DNA of 64,000 bases, from positions 70,961,349 through 71,025,348 of the forward strand of contig CM055096.1 in the NCBI GenBank assembly GCA_029204225.1. The letters are read 5' to 3'. This stretch comes from Diphasiastrum complanatum (taxonomy: Eukaryota; Streptophyta; Lycopodiopsida; Lycopodiales; Lycopodiaceae). The notes below the pieces were generated by a model. That model worked only from the letters and a program-made list of their open reading frames with translations. It was not told the origin of the DNA and ran no database searches. The position numbers and the translations under genes were made by a program. Shown here piece by piece: positions 47,640-58,866 of this stretch. Each line of letters opens with the position of its first letter. The first letter of the stretch is position 1.

Positions 47640-48835
47640 GGCCTTTTTTTACAAAGTCGTTCCTTTAAACGACTAACATGGAATACAAAATGGACCTTAG
47701 TTCCAACTGGAAGTTCTAGTCGATATGCAATCCTACCAATCTTGTTAACAATCTTGAAAGGGTTGCTATAACGTGGAGATAACTTCGGACATTTCTATGT
47801 TCGAAGTGTCTTAGAGTCCTTTGGGATTCTTAGATACACCCAATCACCGATCTCAAATTCTCAAGGAGAGCGGCTTCGATAAGCATAGAACTGGGCTCGA
47901 TCCTGAGTTGATCTAATGCTTGCCCTAGCCACTTGCAATATTTTCTGCATATCTTGCAAGAAATCAGCTGCAGCTTGCACCTTGAGACCTTTGAGTCCAA
48001 CAAAGATAGAGGAACGAGGCTAAAAGTCGTACAAGAACATGAAATGACTAAAAGCAGTGGCAAAATGCTTTATACTATTGTATGCGAACTCAACCATTGG
48101 GAGGTACTTTTCCCAATCTTATTGTCGCCTAGAAATATATGCGCGAAGCATATCTTCCATCGACTAGTTGGCACGTTCGATCTGACTATCGGTTTTTGGG
48201 TGATCCGTAAATGAAAGACTTAAGGTAGTTTCCAGTCTCTCAAAGACTGCCTGCCAGAACTTGCTAGTAAACTTAGAATCGCGGTCACTAACAATATCGT
48301 TCGGCAAACCATACAACCTGAACAACTTTTCAACGAAGAGTTGAGCAAGTTCCGAAGCTTTGACAGTAGTTTTTGTTGGAATAAACTGCGCCATTTTGGT
48401 AAGCCTATCAACTGCTACCCAAATGGCATCGTGACCCTTCCCAGACTTGGGAAGTCCGACCACAAAATCCATGGAAATACTTGCCCACTTATTGATGGGA
48501 ATCTCCAATGGATGTAACAGACCAGCTGCTTTGAGTCTTTTCGCTTTGTTCACACTTTTGAATATAAGCCTCCACATGACCTTTCATTTTTGGCCAAAAA
48601 ATTCTCTTTTTACAAGGTCAAGTGTCCTCTTTATACCACGGTGTCCCGCACTGGGGCTATCGTGGCACTCATGCAGGATTTGGGTCATAATGTCCACAAT
48701 ATCTGGCACACAAACTTTTCCTATACGGAAAAGTAAACCATTCCTAATGGAATACTCATCAAGTATCTTCTCTTTGCGAGACTTCTTGGAATCCTGCTTT
48801 CCAAGATTATTTCTCACAATAGAGCTTCTTGCCAA
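47640..48835 (-). pseudogene. gypsy integrase
   Basis: Reading from 48835: zinc-binding HECHDSPSAGHRGIKRTL, then the core with WASISMDFVVGLPKSGKGHD (first Asp), VVSDRDSKFTS-like DIVSDRDSKFTSKFW (second Asp) and a Glu region TDSQIERAN. The C-terminal part, in broken frames, keeps IGRIAYRLELPVGTKVH and FHVSRLKE, the GPY-like end before the polypeptide stop at about 47640. Several stops and frame changes (about 48580, 48160, 47830) inactivate it. Confidence 0.9.
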
Positions 48836-48899
48836 GACTTCTTGTCAAATACGACCAAAAAACTCATCGGTCCGACAAAGGTGTCACAGAGAAAGATAC

Positions 48900-49319
48900 A
48901 ATTTGGATTGGAACGCAGCAAAGCATAACTGATTAACCTCTCCAATCCGGCTCAAAGCATCAGCGACACAATTCGATGTACCTCAACAGTACTTAATGTC
49001 AAATTTGAACTCCTGAATGAGTTTCAACCAACAGGCCTTACGACCCCTAAGGTCCGAGGCATCGTAGATAAACTTAAGAGACTCGTGATTCGTCATAACC
49101 ATGAATTTAGATCCGTACAAATAATGTCTCCAGATCTTTAATACGTGGATGACAACAAAAAGTTCCTTCTCATAAGTAGAATACCTACTTTGAGCTGGGT
49201 CCTCAACTTCTTGCTTTCAAAAGCCACTGGTCTACCATTCTGGTAAAGGACTACACCCACCGCATAGTCACTAGCATCCGTTTCTACCAAGAAAGGTTTT
49301 CTAGGGTCCACTATATGTA
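48900..49319 (-). pseudogene. gypsy RNase H
   Basis: The frame begins at the solo LTR border with DPRKPFLVETDASDYAVG and VVLYQNGRPVAFESKKL, the standard start of gypsy RNase H, and decays downstream in several frames (TSLLSLSTMPRTLGV region). Directly upstream codons are on the far side of the inserted LTR. Confidence 0.85.
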
Positions 49320-49324
49320 AGATA

Positions 49325-50228
49325 TGTTGGATTTATCTCCTCTACTCTCTTAAATCCCATGTTAATCTAGTTCCATTCATCGCTGCAACAATACATGCAT
49401 TGTTGCACAGTCCTCTATAACTGAAGACAGGTCAAGCGAGTGGCACCCGACTTATTGGGATAAGCTGACTCATCGGAGAAGCCCGACTAGGCCGACATAT
49501 CGGGAAGTCCGACTTGGCGACTTGCCCGAGATATCGAGTTACCCGATTTGACATATCGACTTATCAACTATCCCGACTTGATTGGGCTCATCAACGACTT
49601 GCTCGACATTCAAATAATCGAGCCTCCTCACGCTCACTTCATGTACTGTGCAACTAACTTGACAATGACAGCAGCCACCATAATCTCCCACAGACGGCAC
49701 AACGACTCTACGCCTTCTCTTTGTACACTCATTTGCACAATTGTAAATTTTATATAGATGATATGTAATCACTTTAAGTAATGCAAACATTCATTGAGAT
49801 AGACACTGTAGATGTTTTCATGCATCGATTCTTTCTTCAGACTGATTGTCAGTAATAAGCTCGTAGCTTTTACAGAGCGGAGTTAGTTTTTTGAGCACGC
49901 GGTTTCGCCCGCTATTGTCTTGTGCTCATAACATTAAACTGACGTGTATTTCCATACACAAATCTAAATCAATCACTGTCTTTCATTGAGTCCTTGTCAG
50001 TATTTTAAGGTACTACGTTTTAGTGTTTGGCATTCTATTGTTTTGTCTGATTGTCTGCTCTTCAGCTTTTGCAAACAATTGTGTAATAAAGCTCTAGTTT
50101 AATCTCGTGTTCGCCTACTTAGTTATCAATAGTGCACGCACCTAGGGAATTCGTCGGCCGCTGCTTTCTAGCAGCAGTAGGATCGTCCTGATCCGATTGC
50201 CCGACTTCCGGCCCGTCGTTCCCCAGCA
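49325..50228 (+). mobile_element. solo LTR nested in the gypsy element
   Basis: It starts TGTTGGATTTATC, ends TTCCCCAGCA and is flanked by the perfect 5-bp duplication AGATA (49320-49324 and 50229-50233). Removing it rejoins the gypsy frame (STAPIL to HIVDPRKPF). A TATA box (tttatatagatgat, about 49750) shows plus orientation. From about 49795 to 50140 it is similar to the LTRs at 5135 and 7238. The U3 part has many cccgactt/cgacat motifs. Confidence 0.9.
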
Positions 50229-50233
50229 AGATA

Positions 50234-50640
50234 GGGGCTGTAGATACTAACATCTTCAAAGCTTCAAAGCTTTGATTAAGTTCATCAGTCCATATAACAG
50301 GTGGACTAATTTTTGAACGCCTTCCGGCTTTCTTCTTATTACCCTTTTTAGTCTTTCTTTTGGCTTTTTTCACTCCTTTAAGAAGATTCGTTAGAGGCAA
50401 TGCAATTAAGGCATAGTCTGTAATAAATTTATGCATAATATGGAAAAATAAACTATCTACATAGCTCTGAATTTTCAACGGCACGTGGGGGACAAACTGG
50501 TCCCAGACTTGTTGTTCCCCACCCGCTGCCATCCTAACCACATACTTGTGGTCACTTGGTGCGGTTGCCAGCTGTAGCTTCTGCACCAATTTAGCATTAA
50601 TAAAATTATGAGTAGAACCGTCGTTAAACAAAATAATCAC
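50234..50640 (-). pseudogene. gypsy protease joined to the end of reverse transcriptase
   Basis: Protease-like NDGSTHNFINAKLVQKLQ (the usual DSG is changed to DGS) leads to VPHVPLKIQSYVDS, then after a deletion to the RT end DYALIALPLTNLLKG and WTDELNQSFEALKMLVSTAP. A Lys-rich insertion (KKAKRKTKKGNKKK) separates these. The whole RT palm is missing. Confidence 0.85.
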
Positions 50641-50749
50641 GGGTTGAACCCACTCATGTGAATGAGGTCGTGAGGTTTAAACACTAGGGTATTAAAACAA
50701 CAACATTGGGCTAAGGAGTGCTTGCCGAGATTGGGTCATATCCCTCATT

Positions 50750-50876
50750 TCGGCCTCCGTCCGGACCGCATGCCGACAATCTGTTGCTGCAACAGATTTA
50801 TCGCATGCGCCATTTCTTCCATATCAGTCCCAACTGGGCTTGGAACTTGGGTGACATCCATAGGAGTCTCCATGGT
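50750..50876 (-). pseudogene. gypsy gag start fragment
   Basis: ATG at 50876 opens METPMDVTQVPSPVGTDMEE, then INLLQQQIVGMRSGRRPK before a stop. The helix with LLQQQI is the kind seen at the start of plant gypsy gag. The capsid region is deleted before the protease. Confidence 0.55.
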
Positions 50877-51203
50877 AGGGGTAAAGTGTAGGAAAAGACG
50901 AGGAAAAATGAAGAGCAACGACGTCCAAACCGTTAAAAACTGGCAACTATAGCTCAAAAGGCCAAGAAAATAAGCTAACTTGAACTTAGAGAGCAAAAAC
51001 AAGCAACTTAGAAAAATGGGATAAAGAAATGAGAATGTACATTCCTTTACCCCCTCCTCTTCTTCCATGCAAAAAGGACAAGTGGGGCTTAAGAAAGGCC
51101 CCATTTGTCCCTTCTAAAAGTTTTCCATGATGTGGGATCACAAAGGGTGCCACATGGCCCATGGACTCCAAAGGGATAAAATTTTGGCCAAGTTCTCTCT
51201 CCC

Positions 51204-51870
51204 ACCTCCTTTCCCTTACGTACCTCACTCTTCTCCAAAGCTTTGAAGATTTGCAGGTATAGAGAGAGAGGAGGAAGCAGTACGAACTGCAAGGATAGTT
51301 CACCAATGTTTCAATTTTTAGACAAAGATTCATAAACTCTTATAAGATTTACAACTTAGAGGTTTATTGTTTCTTTGTAACATGGCTTTGTAACGATTGG
51401 TTTATAAAACCAAGCTATTGAAAGGGGGTTGTGGGGAGGTGTACCTCCTCCCCTCCCCCAAGATGTCAAATGCAGGTGATTAATAAGGGGAGGGGAAGGT
51501 ACATACATCCCCACCCGCTGCCATCCTATCTGTGTACTAGTGGTCACTTGGTGCGACCTCCTTTTCCTTACGTACCTCACTCATCCAAAGCTTTGAAGAT
51601 TTGCAGGTATAGAGAGGGAGGAGGAAACAGTACGAACTGCAAGGATAGTTTACCAAAAAATAGTTTTGTTTCAATCTTTTAGACAAAGATTCATAAACTC
51701 TTATAAGATTTACAACTTGAGTTTGTAACATGGCTTTGTAGCGTTTGGTTTATAAAACCAAGCTATTGAATTCAAAGGGGGCTGTGGGGAGATGTACCTC
51801 CTCCCTCCCCCAAGATGTCAAATTTAGGTGATTAATAAGGGGAGGAGAAGGTACATACATCCCCCCCCCC
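51204..51870. repeat. direct repeats of about 310 bp around a gypsy protease scrap
   Basis: Units 51204-51512 and 51556-51870 are close copies (cttacgtacctcactc..., aaagctttgaagatttgcagg, ggtttataaaaccaagctattg). The 43-base spacer 51513-51555 matches the gypsy protease at about 50521-50563 at most positions. The units may be LTRs of the gypsy element with an almost fully deleted interior between them. Confidence 0.8.
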
Positions 51871-51872
51871 TC

Positions 51873-51911
51873 AACACACACACACACACACACACACACA
51901 GAGAGAGAGAG
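51873..51911. repeat. (CA)n(GA)n microsatellite
   Basis: About 13 CA units followed by GA units, immediately left of the LTR at 51910. Confidence 0.95.
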
Positions 51912-52378
51912 TTACGGCCATATTCAGTTAAGGACATGGAATAGTCCTAATATGATAGACCGGTCCTCCGGTGTTTGAGATTATTGGTCACGCCTATATT
52001 TAATTCCACATCAAGGCCTGTTTGTGACTAATGACCTTAAGAGGACCCAGACACTCTAATTTAGACATATGGAATAGTGCATGTACATGTGACAGATATA
52101 GGCAAGAGGACTGCATGAAGAGATGTGACCTATTTATAGTTGACCTGCATGGGGATTGCATGGGTTCATGCACAAGAATCTACTCTTTATATATTGAGGT
52201 AGAGATTATCCCGTCGACAACTTGGGGTTCAGGTTACCAGTTGCTCTCTTCTCCTCTTGCTTTCACATGGCATGGCTCGGGGGCTGATTTGGGTTCGGTT
52301 GGGAGGTTTTACTCCTACATGTCTCATGAGGTTTTACTCCGATCCTCATCTTAGGAGTTTTCCCTAGTGGTCTTTACA
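51910..52378 (+). mobile_element. 5' LTR of copy B
   Basis: It ends in CTTTACA before the PBS. The start is placed at 51910 by alignment to the 3' LTR of copy A (agttacggccatattcag against TGTTATGTCCATGAACAG). A TATA box (tttatatattgagg) lies at about 52187. Confidence 0.7.
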
Positions 52379-52379
52379 T

Positions 52380-52391
52380 TGGTATCAGAGC
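52380..52391 (+). promoter_or_regulatory. primer binding site for initiator-Met tRNA
   Basis: TGGTATCAGAGC, perfect, one base after the LTR end. Confidence 0.9.
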
Positions 52392-53656
52392 CCGCCAACT
52401 AAGATGCAGTCTTGGATGAGATTGGAGGCAAGCTCTACATCGGATTGGAAGGTGAAAGCACTTGGATTAGCATCCCAGACTGGACTGCTGATTTCTCAAG
52501 GGAAATCGATTTTGGATTCACTAATTCGTGAATGAGGCATGTTTGCCAAAAGTGGTGGTAGAGTGCTTTTACACTAGTTTTGGTTTTTGTAAATATTGCT
52601 TCTAATTGGTGTTTGATTCCTATATCCTGGTTGCTTGAGAATTCATATTGGATGTGGGTGGCTTGTTGCTTGATTTTGCTTATTAATGGGGGTTTCGATG
52701 ACGTGCAAAAATCCAGAATGTTAGATGTGGATTCATGTTGTTTCAGCTATGTTTATTGATAAATTGATTTTGTATTGATTTATTCTGGAGCATAAACAGA
52801 CGTAAACATAGGATAAAATTGCAAGTGAAATTCTCTACTAATAAGTAGAATTTAATGACTGAGATTGGTCAGAACTCCATCTCCCTGGAGATATTGTTCC
52901 CTGCAAAACAATTCTTTATGTTGTTTTGTAGAACCTTTGATGCTTTGTGAATGCATGGAATGTTCTTGGTTGAAAAACCCAGTTGAAGAACATTTTGGAA
53001 AGAGGAACCGTTGGACTGAGCATGCAACTCAGTTGGGTTGTCTTTTTTTTAATCTCTGAAGTTCGGTTTCCTGTAGGTGGGAACAAAATGATTTTATGAG
53101 ACTCTGCAACGCTCTCCAAACTCTTGCCTTCACTTGTAAGATTTCTGGCCGTTGAACAGCTGGGTTGCACTTAGGTGCTGAAACCGTTGGTCTGTTGGTT
53201 GAATCTTCTGTGTATGATCTGACTGAAGCTTATAGTCGTTGGGAACAATTGTAGTGGATTTCGGTAGGCTGTTGCAGAGTTGGGAATGCAGATGGGTGGT
53301 CGCTAATCTAATTCCAATTGGATTGATCCCTCTCTATGCTATTTCGACTGTCAGTAGAAGGACTCATCGGCATGTTGTGGGAACATGGAGTCGCATGGAT
53401 CCAACTTTGTTGATGGATGTGCATAGCAGTGCAGCCGTGGCAGTATCCACGCGTTCTGTGGCTAGTTCCTAACAACGGTGGAGTGCCCTGCTGTTGCGAG
53501 ACAGCCAAGAAAGGAGGAGCGCATGCAGCCTATTGTATTTTGGAAGGGGAGGCGCTATGGGGGAAGAACCCGAACAGCCATTGCGGTTGTAGCCGCCAGT
53601 AAAATGGTTTTGATTCTTTTGTTTGAGAGAGTTTAGGGTTTTTGGAGGGCCATCCT

Positions 53657-53787
53657 CATTTCTCTAAGGTTTTTTATTTATTGTTAACCAACGGGGTTGT
53701 CTTAGTTGGTTAGCTTGACATCCAAAGTTTCTTTGGTCTCCGTTGGAGCCTTCCCTTGGAAACCAAGAAGCATTTCTCTAAGGTTTT
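53657..53787 (+). mobile_element. tRNA-derived SINE relic with 17-bp target duplication
   Basis: The direct repeat CATTTCTCTAAGGTTTT at 53657-53673 and 53771-53787 flanks a 97-base body. The body contains cttagttggttagcttgac (A-box-like) and, about 40 bases on, ggtctccgttggagcc (B-box-like), the form of a tRNA-related RNA polymerase III promoter. Long target duplications are made by LINE machinery, as for SINEs. The body is short, so it may be truncated. Confidence 0.6.
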
Positions 53788-56700
53788 AAAAAAGAAAAAC
53801 CATGTGAGGACTTTGATAGCTTTAAGTTTTTTTTGCCTGGTGAAGCTATGGCATGATTGCTCAAGCTATAGTTGTGATTGACTCTTTTTGCAGCTTAGGG
53901 TTGGTTGCATGACGAATTGGAGATGTCATGATGGTTTGGAGTTGTTTAAGTTTTGCATGGCACTGGGTCTAGTATTGAACTATCCCGGAATGATAAGTAA
54001 GTAAATAGTGAAACCTATGAATGGTCCTGTTGAACATTTTTCCAATTCGAATGGTCTAATTACCAGTTTTTTAGCTTTGAGTAACATTTGGAAAAATATA
54101 TTAAAAATTATTTTTTGTCTTTACAAAATTTCCTAACTGGCAATTTTTTGATTTGGGTCATGAAATTAGGAATATTGGCAAATTGTAATTTCCTATATTA
54201 TTTTTTTCAGAATTGTACTCGTGAGGGACTTTCGATTTCTTGGTACGATTTTGTCATTTTTACTCTAGAATAAAGATTTATTCTTAGTTAGGGAGTTAAA
54301 TTATAAATGGAAATTTTTAATCCATTTATTTTCCTTTTCTATCAATAAGTTTGTACATCTCTGATTGATTTCAGAAAGTGAAGTGGACGTTTTAGCAAAG
54401 TACTTATTGAAGGTGAATTTAAGTTGTGATTGATTTGAAATCACTTGTGAGATGAATAGTGATGAGAACTCTTTATTCAACAAAAGTTTTTTGTTGAGTA
54501 CGGTAAGAGAGTGCTGAAATCTTGTGGATTTCCTATTCATGCAATTTCATCTTTTACAACTTAAATAATAAATTTCAACAGAGTAATGCTAAAGCCAGTG
54601 AAATGAAAAGGAAAAATGGTTCATCATTTACTGTGTGTCTAAGGAAATTTCTAGGTAGGACCTTAGCAGTTCAAGTTTTTCGGGGGACCCAAAAATCTAA
54701 GGGAGGAAGAGAAAAAGACACCTGAAATAGTAAATGAGTTCGTGTTATGTAATCGGAATTTCTTTGAAATCTTTGAAGGTTTGCATAATACCAGTTATGG
54801 AGTAATTGCATAAAGAATTTGTTAAACGAGAATTCATTTAGTTGAATTTTTATGAATATCATATATGATCATGAGAATGATCGTAAATTTTGGTATGATT
54901 TGGATGAGAAGAAGCTAATCATCACATGGATCTTAATTAACCTGTTAGTACTACTCTCGGTTGAGGGATTAATGACCAGGAAAGGTTGATAATGTGTTAA
55001 GAGTGTAGGAATTTTCTTGTGGAATCACCCTTTCATAAATGGATTATGGTTATCCATCATGAATAAAACTTATGGATTCTCCAATGTTTGGCTGTGTCTG
55101 ATATGTGCCTATACTTGGTATAGGAAATCCAGATGAATTGGTTAAATTCTGGATTATCTAATATGGCGGTTAAGGATTGTCTGGAAGGAAGAGCTGATGG
55201 TATGGGACATTAGTAATTTTGGAAAGGGAATTCTAGGACTGTAAAGATCTGATTGCCAATGGTAAGTTTGAGTACCTATTCGCGATAATATGGAAAAAAT
55301 TAGATCATTGGTTAAGTGAAGGGTATTTTGGAAAATTTTGAGATTTAGTTCGGACCCATTAAAGGTATCTCATAATTTACAAAATCAGGAAACCCTTAAA
55401 CCTATTTCTCACCTTTTTTAGAACCCTTCTTTTAAATTTCTCAAATTTGGACATCATATTAAATTCATACAATCCTTCCAGTATGAAAATTATTTCTTTT
55501 CTGAAGGACTATTTATAATCATGTGAATTACTACTTGGATAATGCTTGGAATTTGGAATGTTCCAAGTTGTTACTATCAATTTCTTAGTCCCGAACTGTC
55601 TCTTATGCATAAATAGATCTCAAATAGATGATAGTTACTATCACTCGTGTTGAAAATATCTAGAAGAGAAGTTGTGTATAATGGAGCGAATCCTATTGAG
55701 AAGGCACTTATTATTGACTTTTCACGATTCTGATATTTTCTCTTATCATCTCTCTAGCAAACTTTTATAAGAAATTGAAAATTTCTTTTAAAAGAAGGGG
55801 TGAAGTGATGAGTAAGATTCTGTTAAAGGACCTATCGGTTGCACATATTTGAGAGAAATTATCTAGGGATTGTGTGGAACAATCTGAAACTAGAGATGGA
55901 TTGATATTGGAACTCATTATAAGTAGTACTGAGTAAGATCAGAAGTTACTAATCTCAGTTGGTAGGGATAGAAGTAAGTTTGATCATGGAATGTCTGGAT
56001 TGAATCAACCTAATCTTAGTTGGAGTGCTAGGGTCAAGCAGGGGTTGATTGAGTGAAATTTTGGTGCCAAGTTGTAAGTGGGTTGGAAAACTCGTGAGAG
56101 AGGATGTGTTTCCAGTCTCAGAGATTTTTCAGATATGTTATTTACTCAAGAGAAATGGAATTCTTTTGTAGCTGAGTTACAAGATTCTCAGTGAGATATG
56201 AGAGTAACATATGCAGATATTGGAGGAATCTGCCACATAAGGACATATGTGTATGTATTGGGTCATAGTTAGATTATTCTCATATGTGCACGATTAATAT
56301 TGTATGGATCTACTATGTATTCCTGGTTGCTAGGGTTATTTGGTGCACTTACCCTAGTCAGTGAACATAGGCATATGATCAAGTATTGTTGAAACAGATA
56401 CTTGCAGAGTTAACGGATTTTTCTGTGAAATATTTATTGGTTAACTTAAAAGTGATTTGGATAAGGATCTAAATGTCGTGTTATACTATTAATTGGTGGG
56501 ATGAACGGTGTGAAGAGAATTCACCAGGAATTGTTTGTTTGGTGTGTATTGTTTGTAAGACACATGATTATGAATCATTTGGATTCATTAGGGGAAATTG
56601 TGTGCATAGGATATATGGAATTCTTGGGTGAGTATTTCTCAGTTGAGAAATAGACTCAATTCATTAATGATTGTATCCTAGGGCGCTCAATTGGATAACA

Positions 56701-57264
56701 AATCATATGGTTCCAAGAATGACAACTGAATTTTCGAAAAATTCAGTAGACCTTTGGATATCTAAATTTAGTTCTAGACTGTAATCTAAAGTTTTTGGCG
56801 GATGAAGATAAGTTATTGATATCATTTTGGTATGCTTTTTGTCTTTGACTACTTGATGGTTTGGAATTTGATAACTCACATTTTGGTTTAAGAATCCAGT
56901 TTGAGAAATATTCTTAAAATCCAATATTTTCTAACAAAAAGGATTTTGAAATGATTCTTATATTTTTTCTGAGTTGTGTATTAAACATAAACTCCAGTAT
57001 CCTTTAACAATCAAAACACTCAAATTTGAAATCTACGTAACGTAACTTTTTGAGTCCACATTTTGATTCCACACTAAAAATGGCATAACTGTTTAGTGGT
57101 AAGTCCAAATATAGCGAAGTTTAGTGCATTGGAAAGCACTCGACAAGGGCTTTCCAATGATATGTTACATGACATACTTCTAAGCTACGATTAAAAAGTT
57201 ATGGCAAGTCAAAAGTATTAGTGTTATAATATTTTAATAATATAAACTACGTCTTGCACAAATT

Positions 57265-57940
57265 CTTAAAGGGTCTTTTTGGAGCTCAAAACTCCTCTAA
57301 TGGAGTGCGAGCACAACAACTTATTTTGTGTGTTGGAGCAAGCAAAGGTACAGGGCCTACCATTCCATGACTGGGACAGAGGACAAACCATGATCGTGCT
57401 GCATGGTTGGTTTGATTGTTCTTTTGCTTTGGCAACCTCGCATTGGCATTGGGCTAACACTACCATGTTCAAGGAGACCATTGCCAAGATCGCATGCGGC
57501 ATGTGATGTATCCACAAGGGATGCATTACACACTACTTACATAAGGCATCGTATTATCTCACGTTAGTGTTGAAGCTACTTTGTGCCTCTTGGGATACTA
57601 ATGGGTATTCCATCATGGCAGATGGGTAGAGTCTAGACAGACATACGACATATCACCATTATGGTGTCCTGCTGCGTGGGCACCATATTTGGTAGACCAT
57701 CGGTTGCATCATGGGTGGAGCAACCATGACACTGAGTTGATTTATGACCATATCAAATTGTGATACAAGAGGTTGGCATTGCTAATGTGGTTCAAGTTGT
57801 CATAGACAACATCACAAACTGTAGTTACATGGGTGACTTATTGGTGATCGATTACCCTAACATAGTTTGGACATCACGTATGACCCACTCCATGGACTTC
57901 CTCATGTAGGACATTGCTAGCTTCCTATGCGTGCCATGAC
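57265..57940 (+). pseudogene. hAT-type (DUF659) transposase remnant
   Basis: Broken plus-strand frames keep the order of plant DUF659/hAT transposases: a block FDCSFALATSHWHWANTTMF (where active copies have a WFYD-PFN-A-S motif), YYLTLVLKLL, ADG at about 57640 (DGW-TD region), then IGIANVVQVVIDNITNCSYM followed by PNIVWTSRMTHSMDFLM, equivalent to the VVQVVTDN and W-PCAAHC-DL blocks. Stops and frameshifts are frequent. A copy of the dispersed repeat (57225-57305) precedes it. Confidence 0.7.
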
Positions 57941-58866
57941 TCACCTCTAGAACTCCACTATTGTGACCTTTGTCACAAGGAAGCATTGTGCTTGGTTGTG
58001 TTCTATGCCTCATAGATGTATGTTGCAAATGAAAAATCTTTCCATTTGACTATGGACTTGCTTTATTGGTAAATAATCCGTTAATTTCATTTTTAAAACA
58101 AATATAACTAACTTTCATCACAAATCGGGAGTGTGCATCGTTACAACATTTATTCTTCAGCTTTAATTTGGTCTCCCTTAAGTTATGTTCGTAAGGAATT
58201 GGAGAGCAGGATCTGCAACATATTATATAACGTGGATTGAAAGCCAGAGATTTTGTGCAGCTGACAAGCATCTTAGTTAATCATAAACTAGGTGTAGTAG
58301 CTGGAAGAAGATTTTGCATCAGAAATTTTAAGATCTATGTTCTTTAGACATGTCATTGAATCTTTGAATGATCTTAAATGACGAAACGCAAGAATGGTAT
58401 GCAATAACCACCATGATTATTGAGGATTTAAATATATATCTTTTTTAGAGAAATTCAAAGATGCTCAAATGTGGTCAAGCTTAGAAATTGGACTCTCCAA
58501 AGCATTTGGTTTGATGGAAAGAGAGCTCAAATGATGAGGAAATTTGGAAAAGGGACGATGAAAAAATTTCTCATTTTATCCCAAGAAATGAAATTTTCAA
58601 GAAGATGAAATGCTATAATATAATGGAATATGTAAATAAAATGTAATAATGGGCTCCCACAAAAGCTACAAAATGGACTATTTGAATGAAGCTATATTAG
58701 GTGTATGTAGACGTATGCAAAATGCTTACTAATCAATCGACAAAATTAATGAAACTTATCCTATTTATTTTGCTTAGTGATCTAATATGTAAACAAAAAA
58801 TATCGACGAAATCTACCTTGGTCGTCAGATCACAATAATTTTCAATTGGAGATTGAATTACCACTT
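57941..58866. other. no gene seen
   Basis: Possible decayed continuation of the hAT element at the left; nothing recognised from 58100. Confidence 0.45.

Larger units (their letters stand above)
47560..50876 (-). mobile_element. deleted Ty3/gypsy retrotransposon (-), interrupted by a solo LTR
   Basis: Minus-strand order: gag start (50876), protease (about 50640-50430), the end of RT (50400-50234), a foreign solo LTR (50228-49325), then RNase H (49319-49000), the HHCC domain and integrase (48835-47640). The gag capsid and most of RT are deleted. Typical gypsy order RT-RNase H-integrase, as opposed to copia. The direct repeats at 51204-51870 may be its LTR material. Confidence 0.85.
51910..57012 (+). 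mobile_element. non-coding LTR retroelement, copy B (5' part)
   Basis: LTR 51910-52378, perfect primer binding site 52380-52391, then about 4.6 kb without retroviral domains. From about 54.3 kb to 57.0 kb it is homologous to copy A (32.2-34.2 kb); homology stops at about 57012, so the 3' end and 3' LTR are lost. Together the two copies show LTR, PBS, polypurine tract and 3' LTR, defining a family that depends on proteins of other elements. A GC-richer block at 53.2-53.6 kb has no recognised coding content. Confidence 0.75.

Noticed and set aside
48447-48932. 161-codon plus-strand ORF
   Set aside because: It is the antisense shadow of the gypsy integrase on the minus strand.
53239-53602. GC-richer ORFs in the non-coding retroelement
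   Set aside because: Overlapping frames on both strands, no retroviral or host domain recognised.
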